Shown piece after piece: positions 35,429-44,449 of a stretch of DNA of 64,000 nt. Every line of letters begins with the position of its first letter. Within the stretch, counting starts at the first letter, position 1. The position numbers and the translations under genes were made by a program. The DNA lies in NCBI RefSeq assembly GCF_003688595.1, contig NZ_RCWT01000013.1:1-64000 (forward strand), given 5' to 3'. The notes under the pieces were generated by a model. The model was not told where the DNA came from and ran no database searches. It saw nothing but the letters and a program-made list of their open reading frames with translations. Origin of the DNA: Sphingomonas sp. PP-F2F-G114-C0414 (GTDB lineage Bacteria > Pseudomonadota > Alphaproteobacteria > Sphingomonadales > Sphingomonadaceae).

Positions 35429-36009
35429 GCCGCCGCCCGGCTTCCAGGCTTGATCGCCGGAATCGCGGCGAGTTCACGCGGCAGCGCATTCGCCGGATAG
35501 GTCGGCACGTCGAGCCGGATCAGCGGGAAGAACGGCACGCCCAGATCCGCCGTCCCGTTCGAGCGATCGACCAAGGCCGCCGCCGCGACCGTCACGCCGC
35601 CCACGCGCCCGATCGCCGCGATCGCCTCGCGCGACGACAGCCCGGTGGTGACGACGTCCTCCATCATCAGCACGCGCTGGCCCGGCGCCAAGCGGAACCC
35701 GCGGCGCAACTCGAACACGCCGTCGGGCCGTTCGAGAAATACCGCCTCGACACCAAGCGCGCGGCCCATTTCGTGGCCGGCGATCACGCCGCCCATCGCC
35801 GGCGAGACCACGATGTCGATCTGCGCACGCAACTCGGCCGGGATCGACGCCACCAGCGCTTCCGACAAACGCGCGCCTCGCGCCGGATCCATCAACACCC
35901 GCGCGCATTGCAGGTAGCGCGAACTGCGCAGGCCGGAGGACAGGATGAAATGCCCTTCGAGCAACGCTTCGGCAGCGCGGAATTCGGCGAGCACGTCATC
36001 TTCGGTCAT
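35425..36009 (-). CDS. pyrE: Orotate phosphoribosyltransferase
   Basis: Makes orotidine 5'-phosphate from orotate and PRPP in pyrimidine synthesis. The 194-residue protein has the type I PRTase PRPP loop [20 protein letters not shown] (about residues 115-134) and upstream [23 protein letters not shown] 36009 is the first gene of the minus-strand operon pyrE-pdxJ-acpS-lepB-AI-2E. The 5' region toward coxB contains one palindromic element. Confidence 0.96.
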   Translation of the reverse strand: MTEDDVLAEFRAAEALLEGHFILSSGLRSSRYLQCARVLMDPARGARLSEALVASIPAELRAQIDIVVSPAMGGVIAGHEMGRALGVEAVFLERPDGVFELRRGFRLAPGQRVLMMEDVVTTGLSSREAIAAIGRVGGVTVAAAALVDRSNGTADLGVPFFPLIRLDVPTYPANALPRELAAIPAIKPGSRAAA

Positions 36010-36087
36010 CGCGGGTCATCGCTCCAAATGGTCTGCCCGCGCTGATACGAGCGCACGAAACCACGTGCAACGACTACCGACGCACCA

Positions 36088-36166
36088 CCGTCATCCTGAC
36101 GAAAGTCAGGACCCTAGACCGCGAATACCATCCCAGCTCCGGTCCTGACTTTCGTCGGGATGACGG
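36088..36166. repeat. Palindromic intergenic element, family B (copy B1)
   Basis: Arms CCGTCATCCTGACGAAAGTC then AGGACCCTAG, mirrored by CCGGTCCTGACTTTCGTCGG then GATGACGG. Each arm is a hairpin with a GAAA or TTTC loop (CCTGAC-GAAA-GTCAGG). It lies in the divergent region between pyrE and coxB. Other copies are at 55369 and 60520. Confidence 0.87.
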
Positions 36167-36284
36167 AGGTTTAGAGACAAGGCTTGAGGCGAGCCCCCCC
36201 GCTGGGTATAGCTCTTCCCAAATCATAAGCAGACATCCGCGCGTCCGGAATCGGGTTCGCTATAAACCGGGGTCAAGAAAAACG

Positions 36285-37481
36285 ATGCGCAAGATGGGGA
36301 TGAGAGGATTTGCGATGGCAGCGGGGCTCGCACTGGCGAGTCTCGGTGGCGTCGCCGGGCATGCGGCCCAGCCTGCGAGCACGCCGACGTCAGCAGCACC
36401 CGCGCCGCAAGCCGCTGCCGCTCCGGGGGGCGTGTCGAACACTGCGCCGACGACCGCCGCAGCGACGCCTACCGCCAACTCGTCCAGCCCCGAGCTCGCG
36501 ATGGACGGTGCGCCCGCGATGACGGTCAAGCCGATGATCGGCCAGCCGACCGACGGCTTGTTCGGCCTCCAGCCACAGGTCACCAAGAACGGCCAGTTCG
36601 CGCACTGGATGCACAATTCGATCCTGGTGCCGACGATCACGATCATCTCGCTGTTCGTCCTCGCGCTGCTCTTCTGGGTCTCATTCCGCTATCGCAAGGC
36701 ACGCAACCCGGTCGCGTCGAAGACCAGCCACAACACTTTCATCGAGATCATCTGGACGCTCGCACCGGTCGTGATCCTCGTCCTGATCGCGGTCCCCTCG
36801 ATCGGTCTGCTGCAAGCCCAGTTCAAGCCGGCGCCCTCGGGAGCCATCACGCTGAAGGCGATCGGCAACCAATGGTATTGGACCTATCAGTATCCGGACA
36901 ATGGTGGCTTCGAGATCACCGCCAATATGCTGAAGGAAAAGGCTGACGTCGCCGCTGGCGAGCGTGGCCGTACCGATGCCGACGGCCCCAAGCTGCTCGC
37001 CACCGACAACCGCATTGTCCTTCCCGTCGGCGTGCCGATCCGCCTGATCACGACGTCGAACGACGTGATCCACAGCTGGGCCGTCCCGGCATTCTGGATC
37101 AAGCTCGATGCGATCCCCGGTCGCCTGAACGAGACTAGCTTCACGATCGAGAAGCCCGGCCTGTATTTCGGCCAGTGCTCGGAGCTCTGCGGCGCGCGTC
37201 ACGGCTATATGCCGATCGCGGTCGAGGCGGTTCCGCCCGCCGAATACGCGGCTTGGGTCAAGGCCAAGGGCGGCACGATGCCGACCCCGGGCAAGGCGTC
37301 CGACAAGGTCATCCCGCAGCCCGGCGCCGACGGCTCCGCGGCGAAGGTCGAGGAAGCGGCAGAAACCGCCAACGCCACCGGCCCGGTCGAGAATGTAGCG
37401 ACCCCCGCCAACGCAACCGCTCCCGCGACGACGCAGGGCGCGACCTCAAACCCGGCCGGCGCCGGCAACGCGGGACAGTAA
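36285..37481 (+). CDS. coxB: Cytochrome c oxidase subunit II (CuA)
   Basis: The electron-entry subunit of the aa3-type oxidase. The 398-residue protein has a signal peptide ([19 protein letters not shown]), an Ala/Thr/Pro-rich linker, two TM helices ([20 protein letters not shown] and [19 protein letters not shown]) and the periplasmic cupredoxin domain with QWYWTYQYP and [15 protein letters not shown]. The CuA ligands are in [16 protein letters not shown] (two Cys, His, Met; about residues 300-315). A Pro/Ala/Thr-rich C-terminal extension of about 60 residues is longer than usual. coxA follows after 1 bp. Confidence 0.97.
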   Translation: MRKMGMRGFAMAAGLALASLGGVAGHAAQPASTPTSAAPAPQAAAAPGGVSNTAPTTAAATPTANSSSPELAMDGAPAMTVKPMIGQPTDGLFGLQPQVTKNGQFAHWMHNSILVPTITIISLFVLALLFWVSFRYRKARNPVASKTSHNTFIEIIWTLAPVVILVLIAVPSIGLLQAQFKPAPSGAITLKAIGNQWYWTYQYPDNGGFEITANMLKEKADVAAGERGRTDADGPKLLATDNRIVLPVGVPIRLITTSNDVIHSWAVPAFWIKLDAIPGRLNETSFTIEKPGLYFGQCSELCGARHGYMPIAVEAVPPAEYAAWVKAKGGTMPTPGKASDKVIPQPGADGSAAKVEEAAETANATGPVENVATPANATAPATTQGATSNPAGAGNAGQ

Positions 37482-37482
37482 G

Positions 37483-39147
37483 ATGACCGACACCGCTCTC
37501 ACCCCGTCGGCCTTCGTGTCTCACGAAGCGCACGACCATCATCACGATACCGATCACAAGCCGGGCTTCTTCGCGCGTTGGTTCATGTCGACCAACCACA
37601 AGGACATCGGCACGCTGTACCTGATCTTTGCGATCGTCGCGGGGATCATCGGCGGCTCGGTCTCGGGCCTCATGCGCGCCGAACTCGCGCATCCCGGCAT
37701 CCAGTATCTGCAAGGCTGGGCGAGCATGCTCCACGGCGGCCCCGCCAGCCTCGACGAATCGCTCCATCTCTGGAACGTGCTGATCACCGCGCACGGCCTG
37801 ATCATGGTGTTCTTCATGGTCATGCCGGCGATGGTCGGTGGCTTCGGCAACTGGTTCGTGCCGATCATGATCGGCGCGCCTGACATGGCGTTCCCGCGCA
37901 TGAACAACGTGTCGTTCTGGCTGCTGATCCCCGCCTTCACGCTGCTGCTGGCCTCGCCGTTCTTCGGTGGCGCGGGTAACGGCTGGACGCTCTACGCCCC
38001 GCTCTCGACGTACGGCGAGCCCGGACCGTCGACCGACATGGCGATCCTCGCGCTCCATCTGGCGGGTGCATCGTCGATCCTCGGCGCGATCAACTTCATC
38101 ACGACGATCTTCAACATGCGCGCGCCTGGCATGACGCTGCACAAGATGCCCCTGTTCGTGTGGTCGATGCTCGTCACCGCGTTCCTGCTGCTGCTCGCGC
38201 TGCCGGTGCTCGCCGCGGCGATCACGATGCTGCTGACCGATCGCAACTTCGGCACGACCTTCTTCGATCCGGCTGGCGGTGGCGATCCCGTCCTGTACCA
38301 GCATCTGTTCTGGTTCTTCGGCCATCCCGAAGTCTACATCATGATCCTGCCGGGCTTCGGCATCGTCAGCCAGATCATCTCGACGTTCAGCCGCAAGCCG
38401 GTGTTCGGCTATCTCGGCATGGCGTATGCGATGGTCGCGATCGGCGTGGTCGGGTTCGTCGTGTGGGCGCACCACATGTTCACCACCGGCCTCAGCGTGA
38501 ACACCAAGATGTACTTCACCGCGGCGACGATGGTCATCGCGGTGCCGACCGGCATCAAGATCTTCTCGTGGATCGCGACGATGTGGGGCGGCTCGCTCAC
38601 CTTCAAGACGCCGATGGTGTGGTCGATCGGGTTCATCTTCATGTTCACCGTCGGCGGCGTGACCGGCGTGGTGCTCGCCAATGGCGGCATCGACGACTAC
38701 ATGCAGGACACGTACTATGTGGTGGCGCATTTCCACTACGTTCTGTCGCTGGGTGCGGTCTTCTCGCTGTTCGCGGGGTTCTATTACTGGTTCCCGAAGA
38801 TGACCGGCAAGATGTACAACGAGTTCCTCGGCCAGCTGCACTTCTGGGTGTTCTTCGTCGGCGTGAACGTGATGTTCTTCCCGATGCACTTCCTCGGCCT
38901 CCAGGGCATGCCGCGCCGCATCCCGGACTACACGCCGCAGTACGAGCATTGGAACACGGTCGCCTCGGTCGGCTACATGATCATGGCCGCGGGCATGGTG
39001 GTGTTCTTCGTCAACCTGATCTGGTCGCTGATCGCGGGCAAGCCGGCGGGCGACAACCCCTGGGGCGACGGCGCGACGACGCTGGAGTGGACGATCTCCT
39101 CGCCACCGCCGTACCACCAGTTCGAGACGCTGCCGAAGATCGATTAG
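37483..39147 (+). CDS. coxA: Cytochrome c oxidase subunit I
   Basis: The catalytic haem a / haem a3-CuB subunit of the terminal oxidase. 554 residues with 12 TM helices. Visible are the haem a His in [15 protein letters not shown], the CuB region [18 protein letters not shown] with the His-Tyr crosslink pair and the E of the proton path, the second CuB His-His in [11 protein letters not shown], and the a3/a ligands in [13 protein letters not shown]. An N-terminal His/Asp-rich segment ([15 protein letters not shown]) precedes the first TM. A row of hairpins and a terminator follow the stop. Confidence 0.98.
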   Translation: MTDTALTPSAFVSHEAHDHHHDTDHKPGFFARWFMSTNHKDIGTLYLIFAIVAGIIGGSVSGLMRAELAHPGIQYLQGWASMLHGGPASLDESLHLWNVLITAHGLIMVFFMVMPAMVGGFGNWFVPIMIGAPDMAFPRMNNVSFWLLIPAFTLLLASPFFGGAGNGWTLYAPLSTYGEPGPSTDMAILALHLAGASSILGAINFITTIFNMRAPGMTLHKMPLFVWSMLVTAFLLLLALPVLAAAITMLLTDRNFGTTFFDPAGGGDPVLYQHLFWFFGHPEVYIMILPGFGIVSQIISTFSRKPVFGYLGMAYAMVAIGVVGFVVWAHHMFTTGLSVNTKMYFTAATMVIAVPTGIKIFSWIATMWGGSLTFKTPMVWSIGFIFMFTVGGVTGVVLANGGIDDYMQDTYYVVAHFHYVLSLGAVFSLFAGFYYWFPKMTGKMYNEFLGQLHFWVFFVGVNVMFFPMHFLGLQGMPRRIPDYTPQYEHWNTVASVGYMIMAAGMVVFFVNLIWSLIAGKPAGDNPWGDGATTLEWTISSPPPYHQFETLPKID

Positions 39148-39157
39148 GATGCGAGGC

Positions 39158-39305
39158 CGCGTAGCGCCAGCTACGCGCCGGTGCGGCCCAGCCGCACGCA
39201 TCCGACCGGCCGGCGCGGCAACGCCGCGTCCGACGACACGGGATTAACTCCCGTGTCGGAGCCAGCCAAAAACGAAGACGCCTCGGGGAAACCCGGGGCG
39301 TTTTT
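39158..39305 (+). other. Five tandem hairpins after coxA (candidate structured 3' RNA)
   Basis: Starting 10 nt past the coxA stop there are five successive perfect or near-perfect stem-loops: 39158-39177 (8 bp, loop GCCA), 39181-39197 (7 bp, loop CCA), 39213-39229 (7 bp with one G-T, loop AAC), 39234-39258 (9 bp, loop ATTAACT) and 39279-39300 (9 bp, loop GAAA, followed by T5). None matches the dispersed repeat families in this window. The last hairpin is an intrinsic terminator. The array could be a 3'-derived small RNA, an mRNA stabiliser for coxBA, or just a compound terminator. Confidence 0.5.
39279..39305 (+). terminator. Intrinsic terminator after coxA
   Basis: A 9-bp G/C-rich stem (CGCCTCGGG against CCCGGGGCG, one T-G pair) closed by a GAAA tetraloop and followed directly by TTTTT. 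It would end the coxBA transcript before the glycosyltransferase-like gene and ctaB, so ctaB and later genes need another promoter or readthrough. Confidence 0.85.
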
Positions 39306-39333
39306 CGTTGAATTGCCGTCCCCAGCCCCAAGA

Positions 39334-39388
39334 TGTTTCCCCGCGAAGGCGGGGACCCAGTCTGGGCTCCCGCCTTCGCGGGAGAACA
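39334..39388. repeat. Palindromic intergenic element, family C (copy C2)
   Basis: Arms TGTTTCCCCGCGAAGGCGGG then GACCCAGTCTGGGCTCCCGCC and TTCGCGGGAGAACA. Stem loops are GAAG and CTTC. It lies between the coxA terminator and the next gene; similar to C1 and C3. Confidence 0.83.
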
Positions 39389-39507
39389 AGGAGGCAGGAG
39401 CCTACGTGCATCATATCCGACCTGCATCATCCCTGACCTACGTCGTTTCCGACCCACGCCATCGCACGTACGCGATCCCCGCGCCCCACCTTCCACGCCC
39501 CCCAACC

Positions 39508-39590
39508 CGTCATCCCAGCGAACGCTGGGATCTCACCCTGTGACTCCACGTGCTGACCAAATCAGAGACCCCAGCTTTCGCTGGGGTGGC
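39508..39590. repeat. Palindromic intergenic element, family F
   Basis: Arms CGTCATCCCAGCGAACGCTG then GGATCTCACCC, mirrored by CAGAGACCCCAGCTTTCGCT then GGGGTGGCG. Loops GAAC and TTTC. The remainder of the 591-bp coxA-39739 gap (39391-39507 and 39591-39738) shows no gene, promoter or further repeat that I can support. Confidence 0.8.
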
Positions 39591-39738
39591 GAGAGGAGGG
39601 CAGGCGGCGGGAATGAACAGGGTCACGGAAGAGGGCTGAGGCTACAGGAATCGTCTGGGACGATGCAAAGACATCGGCCCAACGCACCCTCCCGTCCCCA
39701 TTCACCATTCCAAAGGACAATCGCGCTACCCCACCGCC

Positions 39739-41208
39739 ATGCCGCGCGCGCCAACCCTAGTCCGTCCCGACGCCCGCACCGGCATGCCGCGCGCGACCTT
39801 CGCCCTGCTCGCCGGCTTCGCCGCGTTCGCCTTCACGATCATCGTGCCCACCGCGTTGCGCGACGGCGACACCGGCTGGCACCTCGCGACCGGTGCCTGG
39901 ATCGTCGCGCATGCCAGCGTCCCGACCACGGATCCGTTCTCGTTCACCGCCGCCGGGCGCCACTGGGTGGCGCACGAATGGCTGTCCGAACTGGCGATGT
40001 ATGCGAGTTACCGCGCGGCCGGCTGGAGCGGCCTGATCGTGCTGATCGGCGCGGCGATGGCGGCCCTGTTCGCGCTCGTCGCCTATCAGAGTCGTCGCTG
40101 GCTGAGTACGCGCGCCAGCATCGCCGCCTTGCTGATGCTCGCCACCGGCCTGCTACCGTCTCTGCTGGCGCGCCCGCATATCCTGGCGCTGCCGTTGCTG
40201 GCCGGCTGGACGATCGCGCTCCTCCATGCCCGCGACCGCGATCGATCGCCGCCGCTCGTTCTCGCCGCGCTGATGCTGGTCTGGGCGAACGCACATGGCA
40301 GCTTCGTTTTCGGTCTCGCGCTGGTCGGGGTCTTCGCGCTCGAAGCGCTGATCGCCGCAACGCCATCCGACCGGCGCCACGTCGTTATCGGCTGGGGCAT
40401 GTTCGGCATCCTGTCGGCGATCGCCGCGACGGCAACCCCCGCGGGCATCGACGGCCTGATCTTCCCCTTCTACGTCAACAACCTCGCGCTCTTGAAGCAT
40501 CTCAACGAATGGCAGCCCGCCGATTTCTCCGGCTTTTCCGGGTTCGAGGCGATCCTGCTCGCCACGCTGTTCACGCTCCTAGTCCGGCCGGTCCGCATCC
40601 CGCCCGTCCGCCTGATCCTGCTGCTCGGCGTCCTCCATCTGACCTTGCAGCATACCCGCCAGGAGATCGTCCTCGTCGTCGTGGGCGTGCTCCTGCTCGC
40701 CGAACCGATCGGCAGAGCCTGGACCACGCCGGTCAGCGCCGCGCCCGGCTTCCGCAATGCTCGCCAGAGCGCGCCGATCATCGCGCTGCTGAGTTTGCTC
40801 GCCGCGGGTCTTTCGGCATACCGAATTGCGGTACCGGTCGTCCGCGCCGACAGCGCCGCCATTCCCGTTACAGCGCTCCGCCACGTACCGTCGCAGCTTC
40901 GCGGTCAGCCGGTCTTCAACGACTATGGCTTCGGCGGTCCGCTGATCCTCGCCGGTATCCGTCCCTATATCGATGGCCGATCCGACATGTACGGCGACCC
41001 GTTCACGCTCGACTATTTCGCGATCGCACAGGGCGACGTGGATCGCTGGCATGCCGCGAACGCGAAATGGCATTTCCGCTGGACGATCCTGCCGCCACGG
41101 TCGAAGCTGGTGCCGGCGCTCGACCACGACCCTGCATGGCGGCGGATCTACGCGGACGACACCGCGGTCATCCACCAGGCCGTACCCGCGCCTCGTCCAA
41201 CCCCTTGA
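39739..41208 (+). CDS. Polytopic membrane protein, probable GT-C glycosyltransferase-like
   Basis: A 489-residue protein (ATG 39739, or ATG 39784 at residue 16) with about nine TM helices and a periplasmic C-terminal part. The first loop carries RDGDTGWHLATGAWIVAHAS followed by TTDPFSFTAAGRHWVAHEWL, a motif set seen in a large family of membrane proteins often annotated as glycosyltransferase-related. The acidic DGD is in the usual GT-C position. The soluble tail contains VFNDYGFGGPLILAG and YIDGRSDMYGDPFTLDYF. Its presence between coxA and ctaB interrupts the oxidase cluster, so it may be an insertion. Function unproven. Confidence 0.72.
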   Translation: MPRAPTLVRPDARTGMPRATFALLAGFAAFAFTIIVPTALRDGDTGWHLATGAWIVAHASVPTTDPFSFTAAGRHWVAHEWLSELAMYASYRAAGWSGLIVLIGAAMAALFALVAYQSRRWLSTRASIAALLMLATGLLPSLLARPHILALPLLAGWTIALLHARDRDRSPPLVLAALMLVWANAHGSFVFGLALVGVFALEALIAATPSDRRHVVIGWGMFGILSAIAATATPAGIDGLIFPFYVNNLALLKHLNEWQPADFSGFSGFEAILLATLFTLLVRPVRIPPVRLILLLGVLHLTLQHTRQEIVLVVVGVLLLAEPIGRAWTTPVSAAPGFRNARQSAPIIALLSLLAAGLSAYRIAVPVVRADSAAIPVTALRHVPSQLRGQPVFNDYGFGGPLILAGIRPYIDGRSDMYGDPFTLDYFAIAQGDVDRWHAANAKWHFRWTILPPRSKLVPALDHDPAWRRIYADDTAVIHQAVPAPRPTP

Positions 41209-41267
41209 ACCGTCACGACGCGAAGGCTTTCCGACCTCCGCCGCAGCGCGTATAGCGTACCCGAACC

Positions 41268-42182
41268 ATGACTCCCGCCGCCCCCCTCCTGCCGCCGCCG
41301 CTCCTGCCACCGGCGCATTGGCGCGACTTCCTTGCGCTGACCAAGCCGCGCGTGATGACGCTCGTCGTCTTCACCGGGCTATGCGGCATGCTTGCCGCGC
41401 CGACCTCGGTGCATCCAGTGATCGGCTTCACCGCGATCCTCTGCATCGCGCTCGGCGCCGGGGCAGCGGGTGCACTCAACCAATGGTACGAGTCGGACAT
41501 CGACGCGGTCATGCGGCGGACGCAGAAGCGCCCGCTCCCCGATGGCCGGATGGACCGCCAGGCGGCGCTGCATTTCGGCGTCGGGCTCGGTGCGTTCTCG
41601 GTGCTGTTCATGGGGTTCGCGGTCAACGTCGTCGCCGCGGCGATCCTGACCGTCTCGATCCTGTTCTACGTGCTGGTCTACACCGTCTGGCTGAAGCGCC
41701 GCACGCCGCAGAACATCGTCATCGGTGGGGCTGCGGGCGCGTTCCCGCCGCTGATCGGCTGGGCGGCTGCGACCGGCGACGTCGCGCTGCTGCCTGTCCT
41801 TCTGTTCCTGTTCGTGTTCCTCTGGACGCCCCCCCATTTCTGGGCGCTCGCGCTGTTCATGAAGAGCGATTACGCCGCCGCGGGCGTACCGATGCTTCCC
41901 GTCGTCTCGGGCGAGCGGACCACGCGGACGCAGATCGGGCTCTACACGATCCCGATGGCGGCGGTGGCAATCCTGCCCTGGCCGCTCGGGCTGACCGGCG
42001 CGATCTACGGCATCGCGGCCGTCCTGCTGACCGGCTGGTTCGCGTTGCTCGCCGTCCGCGTCGCGAAGCGCACCACGCATGCCGACGATGCGATGAAACC
42101 GGAGAAGGCCTTGTTCAAATACTCGATCCTGTATCTGTTCGTGATGTTCGGCGCGCTGGTCGTCGACCGGTGGTTCGCATGA
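41268..42182 (+). CDS. ctaB: Protohaem IX farnesyltransferase (haem O synthase)
   Basis: Adds the farnesyl chain to protohaem on the way to haem A for the oxidase. The 304-residue UbiA-superfamily protein has about nine TM helices and the prenyl-diphosphate motif [20 protein letters not shown] (about residues 70-89), plus the second Asp region [18 protein letters not shown]. An N-terminal Pro-rich segment precedes [18 protein letters not shown]. The stop overlaps the small membrane gene start by 4 bp. Confidence 0.96.
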   Translation: MTPAAPLLPPPLLPPAHWRDFLALTKPRVMTLVVFTGLCGMLAAPTSVHPVIGFTAILCIALGAGAAGALNQWYESDIDAVMRRTQKRPLPDGRMDRQAALHFGVGLGAFSVLFMGFAVNVVAAAILTVSILFYVLVYTVWLKRRTPQNIVIGGAAGAFPPLIGWAAATGDVALLPVLLFLFVFLWTPPHFWALALFMKSDYAAAGVPMLPVVSGERTTRTQIGLYTIPMAAVAILPWPLGLTGAIYGIAAVLLTGWFALLAVRVAKRTTHADDAMKPEKALFKYSILYLFVMFGALVVDRWFA

Positions 42183-42316
42183 GCATGCCCGATCCAGACC
42201 TGATCCGCAGCCGCCAACGCGGCCGCGCCCGCGTCATGGCGCTCTTGCTGGGCGCGTTCGTCATCCTCGTCTTCGCGATCTCGATCGCCAAGATCCGCGC
42301 GGGGATGCCGCACTGA
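42179..42316 (+). CDS. Small single-TM protein of the oxidase operon (CoxF-like)
   Basis: Encodes 45 residues ([20 protein letters not shown] then a single TM helix [19 protein letters not shown]). It is too short for most gene finders but its start overlaps the ctaB stop (ATGA) and its stop overlaps the ctaG start (TGATG), so it is surely translated in series. Similar tiny proteins with a basic RxRxRA segment and one TM sit at this position in other alphaproteobacterial cox operons, where they are called CoxF or hypothetical. A role in oxidase assembly is inference from position. Confidence 0.85.
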   Translation: MSMPDPDLIRSRQRGRARVMALLLGAFVILVFAISIAKIRAGMPH

Positions 42317-42867
42317 TGGCCGGCTGGAAGGCCATGTCGCGCACCAATCGTACTGCGGCGCTCGCGGTGCTCTTCATCTGCTTCATGACCGGCCTCGCCT
42401 GGGCCAGCGTCCCGCTATACCGCCTGTTCTGCGCCGCCACCGGGCTCAACGGCACCACCAACCGCGGGCTGGCTGCGCCCGGCGCGGTCGACCACAAGAT
42501 CACCGTCGACTTCGACACCAACGTCAGCCCCAAGCTGCGGTGGAAGTTCGTGCCCGAGAATCGCTCCGATACGATCGACGTCGGCGCGCGCGACATGGCG
42601 TTCTTCACCGCGACCAACACGTCGAACAAGCCGCTGACCGGCACCGCGACGTTCAACGTCCAGCCCGCGCAGGCGGGCAAGTATTTCACCAAGATCCAAT
42701 GCTTCTGCTTCACGCAGCAGACGCTGAAACCCGGCGAGACCGCGCGGATGCCGGTGATCTTCTTCGTCGATCCGAAGATCCTGACCGACCCCGACGCGGC
42801 CGATATCCAGACGATCACGCTCAGCTATACGTTTTACCCGGTGGATTCTGCGAAAACAGCCAGCTAG
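42316..42867 (+). CDS. ctaG: Cytochrome c oxidase assembly protein CtaG (Cox11)
   Basis: A membrane-anchored copper chaperone that loads CuB of subunit I. The 183-residue protein has one N-terminal TM (LAVLFICFMTGLAWASVPLY) and ends its signature with YRLFCAATGLNGTT. The periplasmic beta-domain has the copper-binding CFCF motif (TKIQCFCFTQQTLKPGE, about residue 130) and MPVIFFVDP. It overlaps the preceding gene by one base; coxC follows 30 bp downstream with a GGGGAG RBS. Confidence 0.96.
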   Translation: MAGWKAMSRTNRTAALAVLFICFMTGLAWASVPLYRLFCAATGLNGTTNRGLAAPGAVDHKITVDFDTNVSPKLRWKFVPENRSDTIDVGARDMAFFTATNTSNKPLTGTATFNVQPAQAGKYFTKIQCFCFTQQTLKPGETARMPVIFFVDPKILTDPDAADIQTITLSYTFYPVDSAKTAS

Positions 42868-42897
42868 AACGTCGCCAAAGAAAATAGGGGAGTACCG

Positions 42898-43824
42898 ATG
42901 GCCGGCGCCAAGAACCATGATTACCACATCCTGCCGCCGAGCATCTGGCCGCTGGTCGGATCGTTCTCGGCGCTGATCATGGCGGTCGGCGGCATCATGT
43001 GGATGCACGGCGGGCATATCGACAAGCCCAATGGCGGCGGCTGGATCTTCTTTATCGGCCTGACCGGGCTGCTCTTCACCTTCTACAGCTGGTGGGCGCA
43101 GGTCATCAAGGAAGCGCACGCGGGCGACCACACCCCCGTCGTCCAGCTCCATTTCCGCTACGGCATGATCCTGTTCATCGCCTCCGAAGTGATGTTCTTC
43201 GTCGGCTGGTTCTGGGCGTTCTTCGACTTTTCGCTGTTCCCGACCGCGATGACCTATGCCGACGGCAGCGTCACACGCGCCGTCGAAGGTGGCGCGGCGA
43301 TCGTCGCGCAGTGGCCGCCCAAGGGCCTTACGGTCATCAACCCGTTCGAACTGCCGCTGCTCAACACGCTGATCCTGCTGACCTCGGGCACCACGGTGAC
43401 GTGGGCGCACCACGCGCTGATCCACAACCAGCGCGGCGGCGAGAAGACGGGGGCCTGGGGCCTGATCGGCGTCGGCAACCGCGACGGCGTGCTCAAGGGC
43501 CTGTGGCTGACGGTAATCCTCGGCGCACTGTTCAGCTCGATCCAGGCTTACGAGTACGTCCACGCACCGTTCCCGTTCAAGGGCATCAACTACGGTGCGG
43601 CGTTCTTCATGGCGACCGGCTTCCACGGTTTCCACGTGCTGATCGGCACGATCTTCCTGATCGTCTGCCTGGTCCGCGCCTATCGCGGTGACTTCACCCC
43701 GCGCCAGCATTTCGGCTTCGAAGCGGCGGCGTGGTACTGGCACTTCGTCGACGTCGTGTGGCTGTTCCTGTTCGTCACCGTCTATGTCTGGGGCGGCTGG
43801 GGCGCCCCCGTCCACGGCGGTTGA
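42898..43824 (+). CDS. coxC: Cytochrome c oxidase subunit III
   Basis: 308 residues with seven TM helices. The conserved features are YHILPPSIWPLVGSFSALIM at the start, GMILFIASEVMFFVGWFWAF with the family Glu, TTVTWAHHALIHNQRG, and the C-terminal GFHGFHVLIGTIFLIVCLVR and YWHFVDVVWLFLFVTVYVWG. It supports proton uptake and stability of subunit I. It is followed by two palindromic elements and then a DUF983 gene. Confidence 0.97.
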   Translation: MAGAKNHDYHILPPSIWPLVGSFSALIMAVGGIMWMHGGHIDKPNGGGWIFFIGLTGLLFTFYSWWAQVIKEAHAGDHTPVVQLHFRYGMILFIASEVMFFVGWFWAFFDFSLFPTAMTYADGSVTRAVEGGAAIVAQWPPKGLTVINPFELPLLNTLILLTSGTTVTWAHHALIHNQRGGEKTGAWGLIGVGNRDGVLKGLWLTVILGALFSSIQAYEYVHAPFPFKGINYGAAFFMATGFHGFHVLIGTIFLIVCLVRAYRGDFTPRQHFGFEAAAWYWHFVDVVWLFLFVTVYVWGGWGAPVHGG

Positions 43825-43836
43825 GGGTTACTAATT

Positions 43837-43942
43837 ACCCCCCCGGCGAAGGCCGGGGCCCAATTGTTGAGGTTGCGGTAACGAAGCGCGGTCCTCCGTT
43901 GGCAACGCTCCCCAATTGGGCCCCGGCCTCCGCCGGGGTGGT
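43837..43942. repeat. Palindromic element, family A (copy A5), in the cox cluster
   Basis: Arms CCCCCCGGCGAAGGCCGGGG then CCCAATTG, mirrored by CCCAATTGGGCCCCGGCCTC then CGCCGGGGTGG. The core has GAGGTTGCGGTAACGAAGCG. It lies just after coxC. Confidence 0.85.
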
Positions 43943-43991
43943 GGGTTTTGCCGGTATCGCACTGCCGCAATCCAACGGTCCCGCCCGCCTC

Positions 43992-44049
43992 TTGTTCTCC
44001 CGCGAAGGCGGGAGCCCAATCTGGATCCCCGCCTTCGCGGGGAAACAAG
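43992..44049. repeat. Palindromic element, family C (copy C3)
   Basis: Arms TTGTTCTCCCGCGAAGGCGG then GAGCCCAATCTGGATCCCCG and CCTTCGCGGGGAAACAAG. Loops GAAG and CTTC. It lies 50 bp after A5 and 16 bp before the DUF983 start. Confidence 0.85.
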
Positions 44050-44065
44050 GGAGAGCGCTGACCGC

Positions 44066-44449
44066 ATGACCGAAGATCCATACCCGCTCGCCAACGCCCC
44101 CACGATCGCCCAGGTCGCGCTGAAAGGTTTGTGCCCTCGCTGCGGCAAGCCCACGCTCTTCGCGAAATGGTCCAACTTCGCCGACCGTTGCCCGAACTGC
44201 GGGCTCGACTTCAGCAAGTTCAACGTCGGCGACGGCCCCGCCGCATTCCTGACCCTGATCCTCGGCGCGCTCGTCGTCGCGCTCGCGATCACGCTCGAAC
44301 TCAAAGTCCATCCCCCGCTCTGGCTCCACATGCTGATCTGGATCCCCTTCACCGCCGGCGGAGTCGTCCTCTCGCTCCGAGCACCCAAGGGCGCGCTCAT
44401 GTCCGCCGAATACCGCAACGCAGCCCGCGAAGGCCGAATCGACCCGTGA
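44066..44449 (+). CDS. DUF983 family zinc-ribbon membrane protein
   Basis: A 127-residue protein starting at ATG 44066 (MTEDPYPLANAPTIAQVALK) with a GGGAGAG RBS. It has two Cys pairs at the N-terminus (GLCPRCGKPTL and DRCPNCGLDF, about residues 23-52), a zinc-ribbon-like unit, then two TM helices (FLTLILGALVVALAITLEL and MLIWIPFTAGGVVLSL). DUF983 genes are regular members of alphaproteobacterial cox clusters, lying between coxC and SURF1. The function is not established. The stop overlaps the SURF1 GTG start (GTGA). Confidence 0.93.
   Translation: MTEDPYPLANAPTIAQVALKGLCPRCGKPTLFAKWSNFADRCPNCGLDFSKFNVGDGPAAFLTLILGALVVALAITLELKVHPPLWLHMLIWIPFTAGGVVLSLRAPKGALMSAEYRNAAREGRIDP

Noticed and set aside
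37309..39201. 630-codon minus-strand frame
   Set aside because: Antisense of coxA and the coxB end, with His/Asp/Arg-rich shadow composition. coxA is unmistakable.
39148..39305. tRNA-like or tmRNA-like gene after coxA
   Set aside because: Hairpins are successive rather than cloverleaf, and there is no T-loop GTTCRA motif or CCA-type acceptor pairing.
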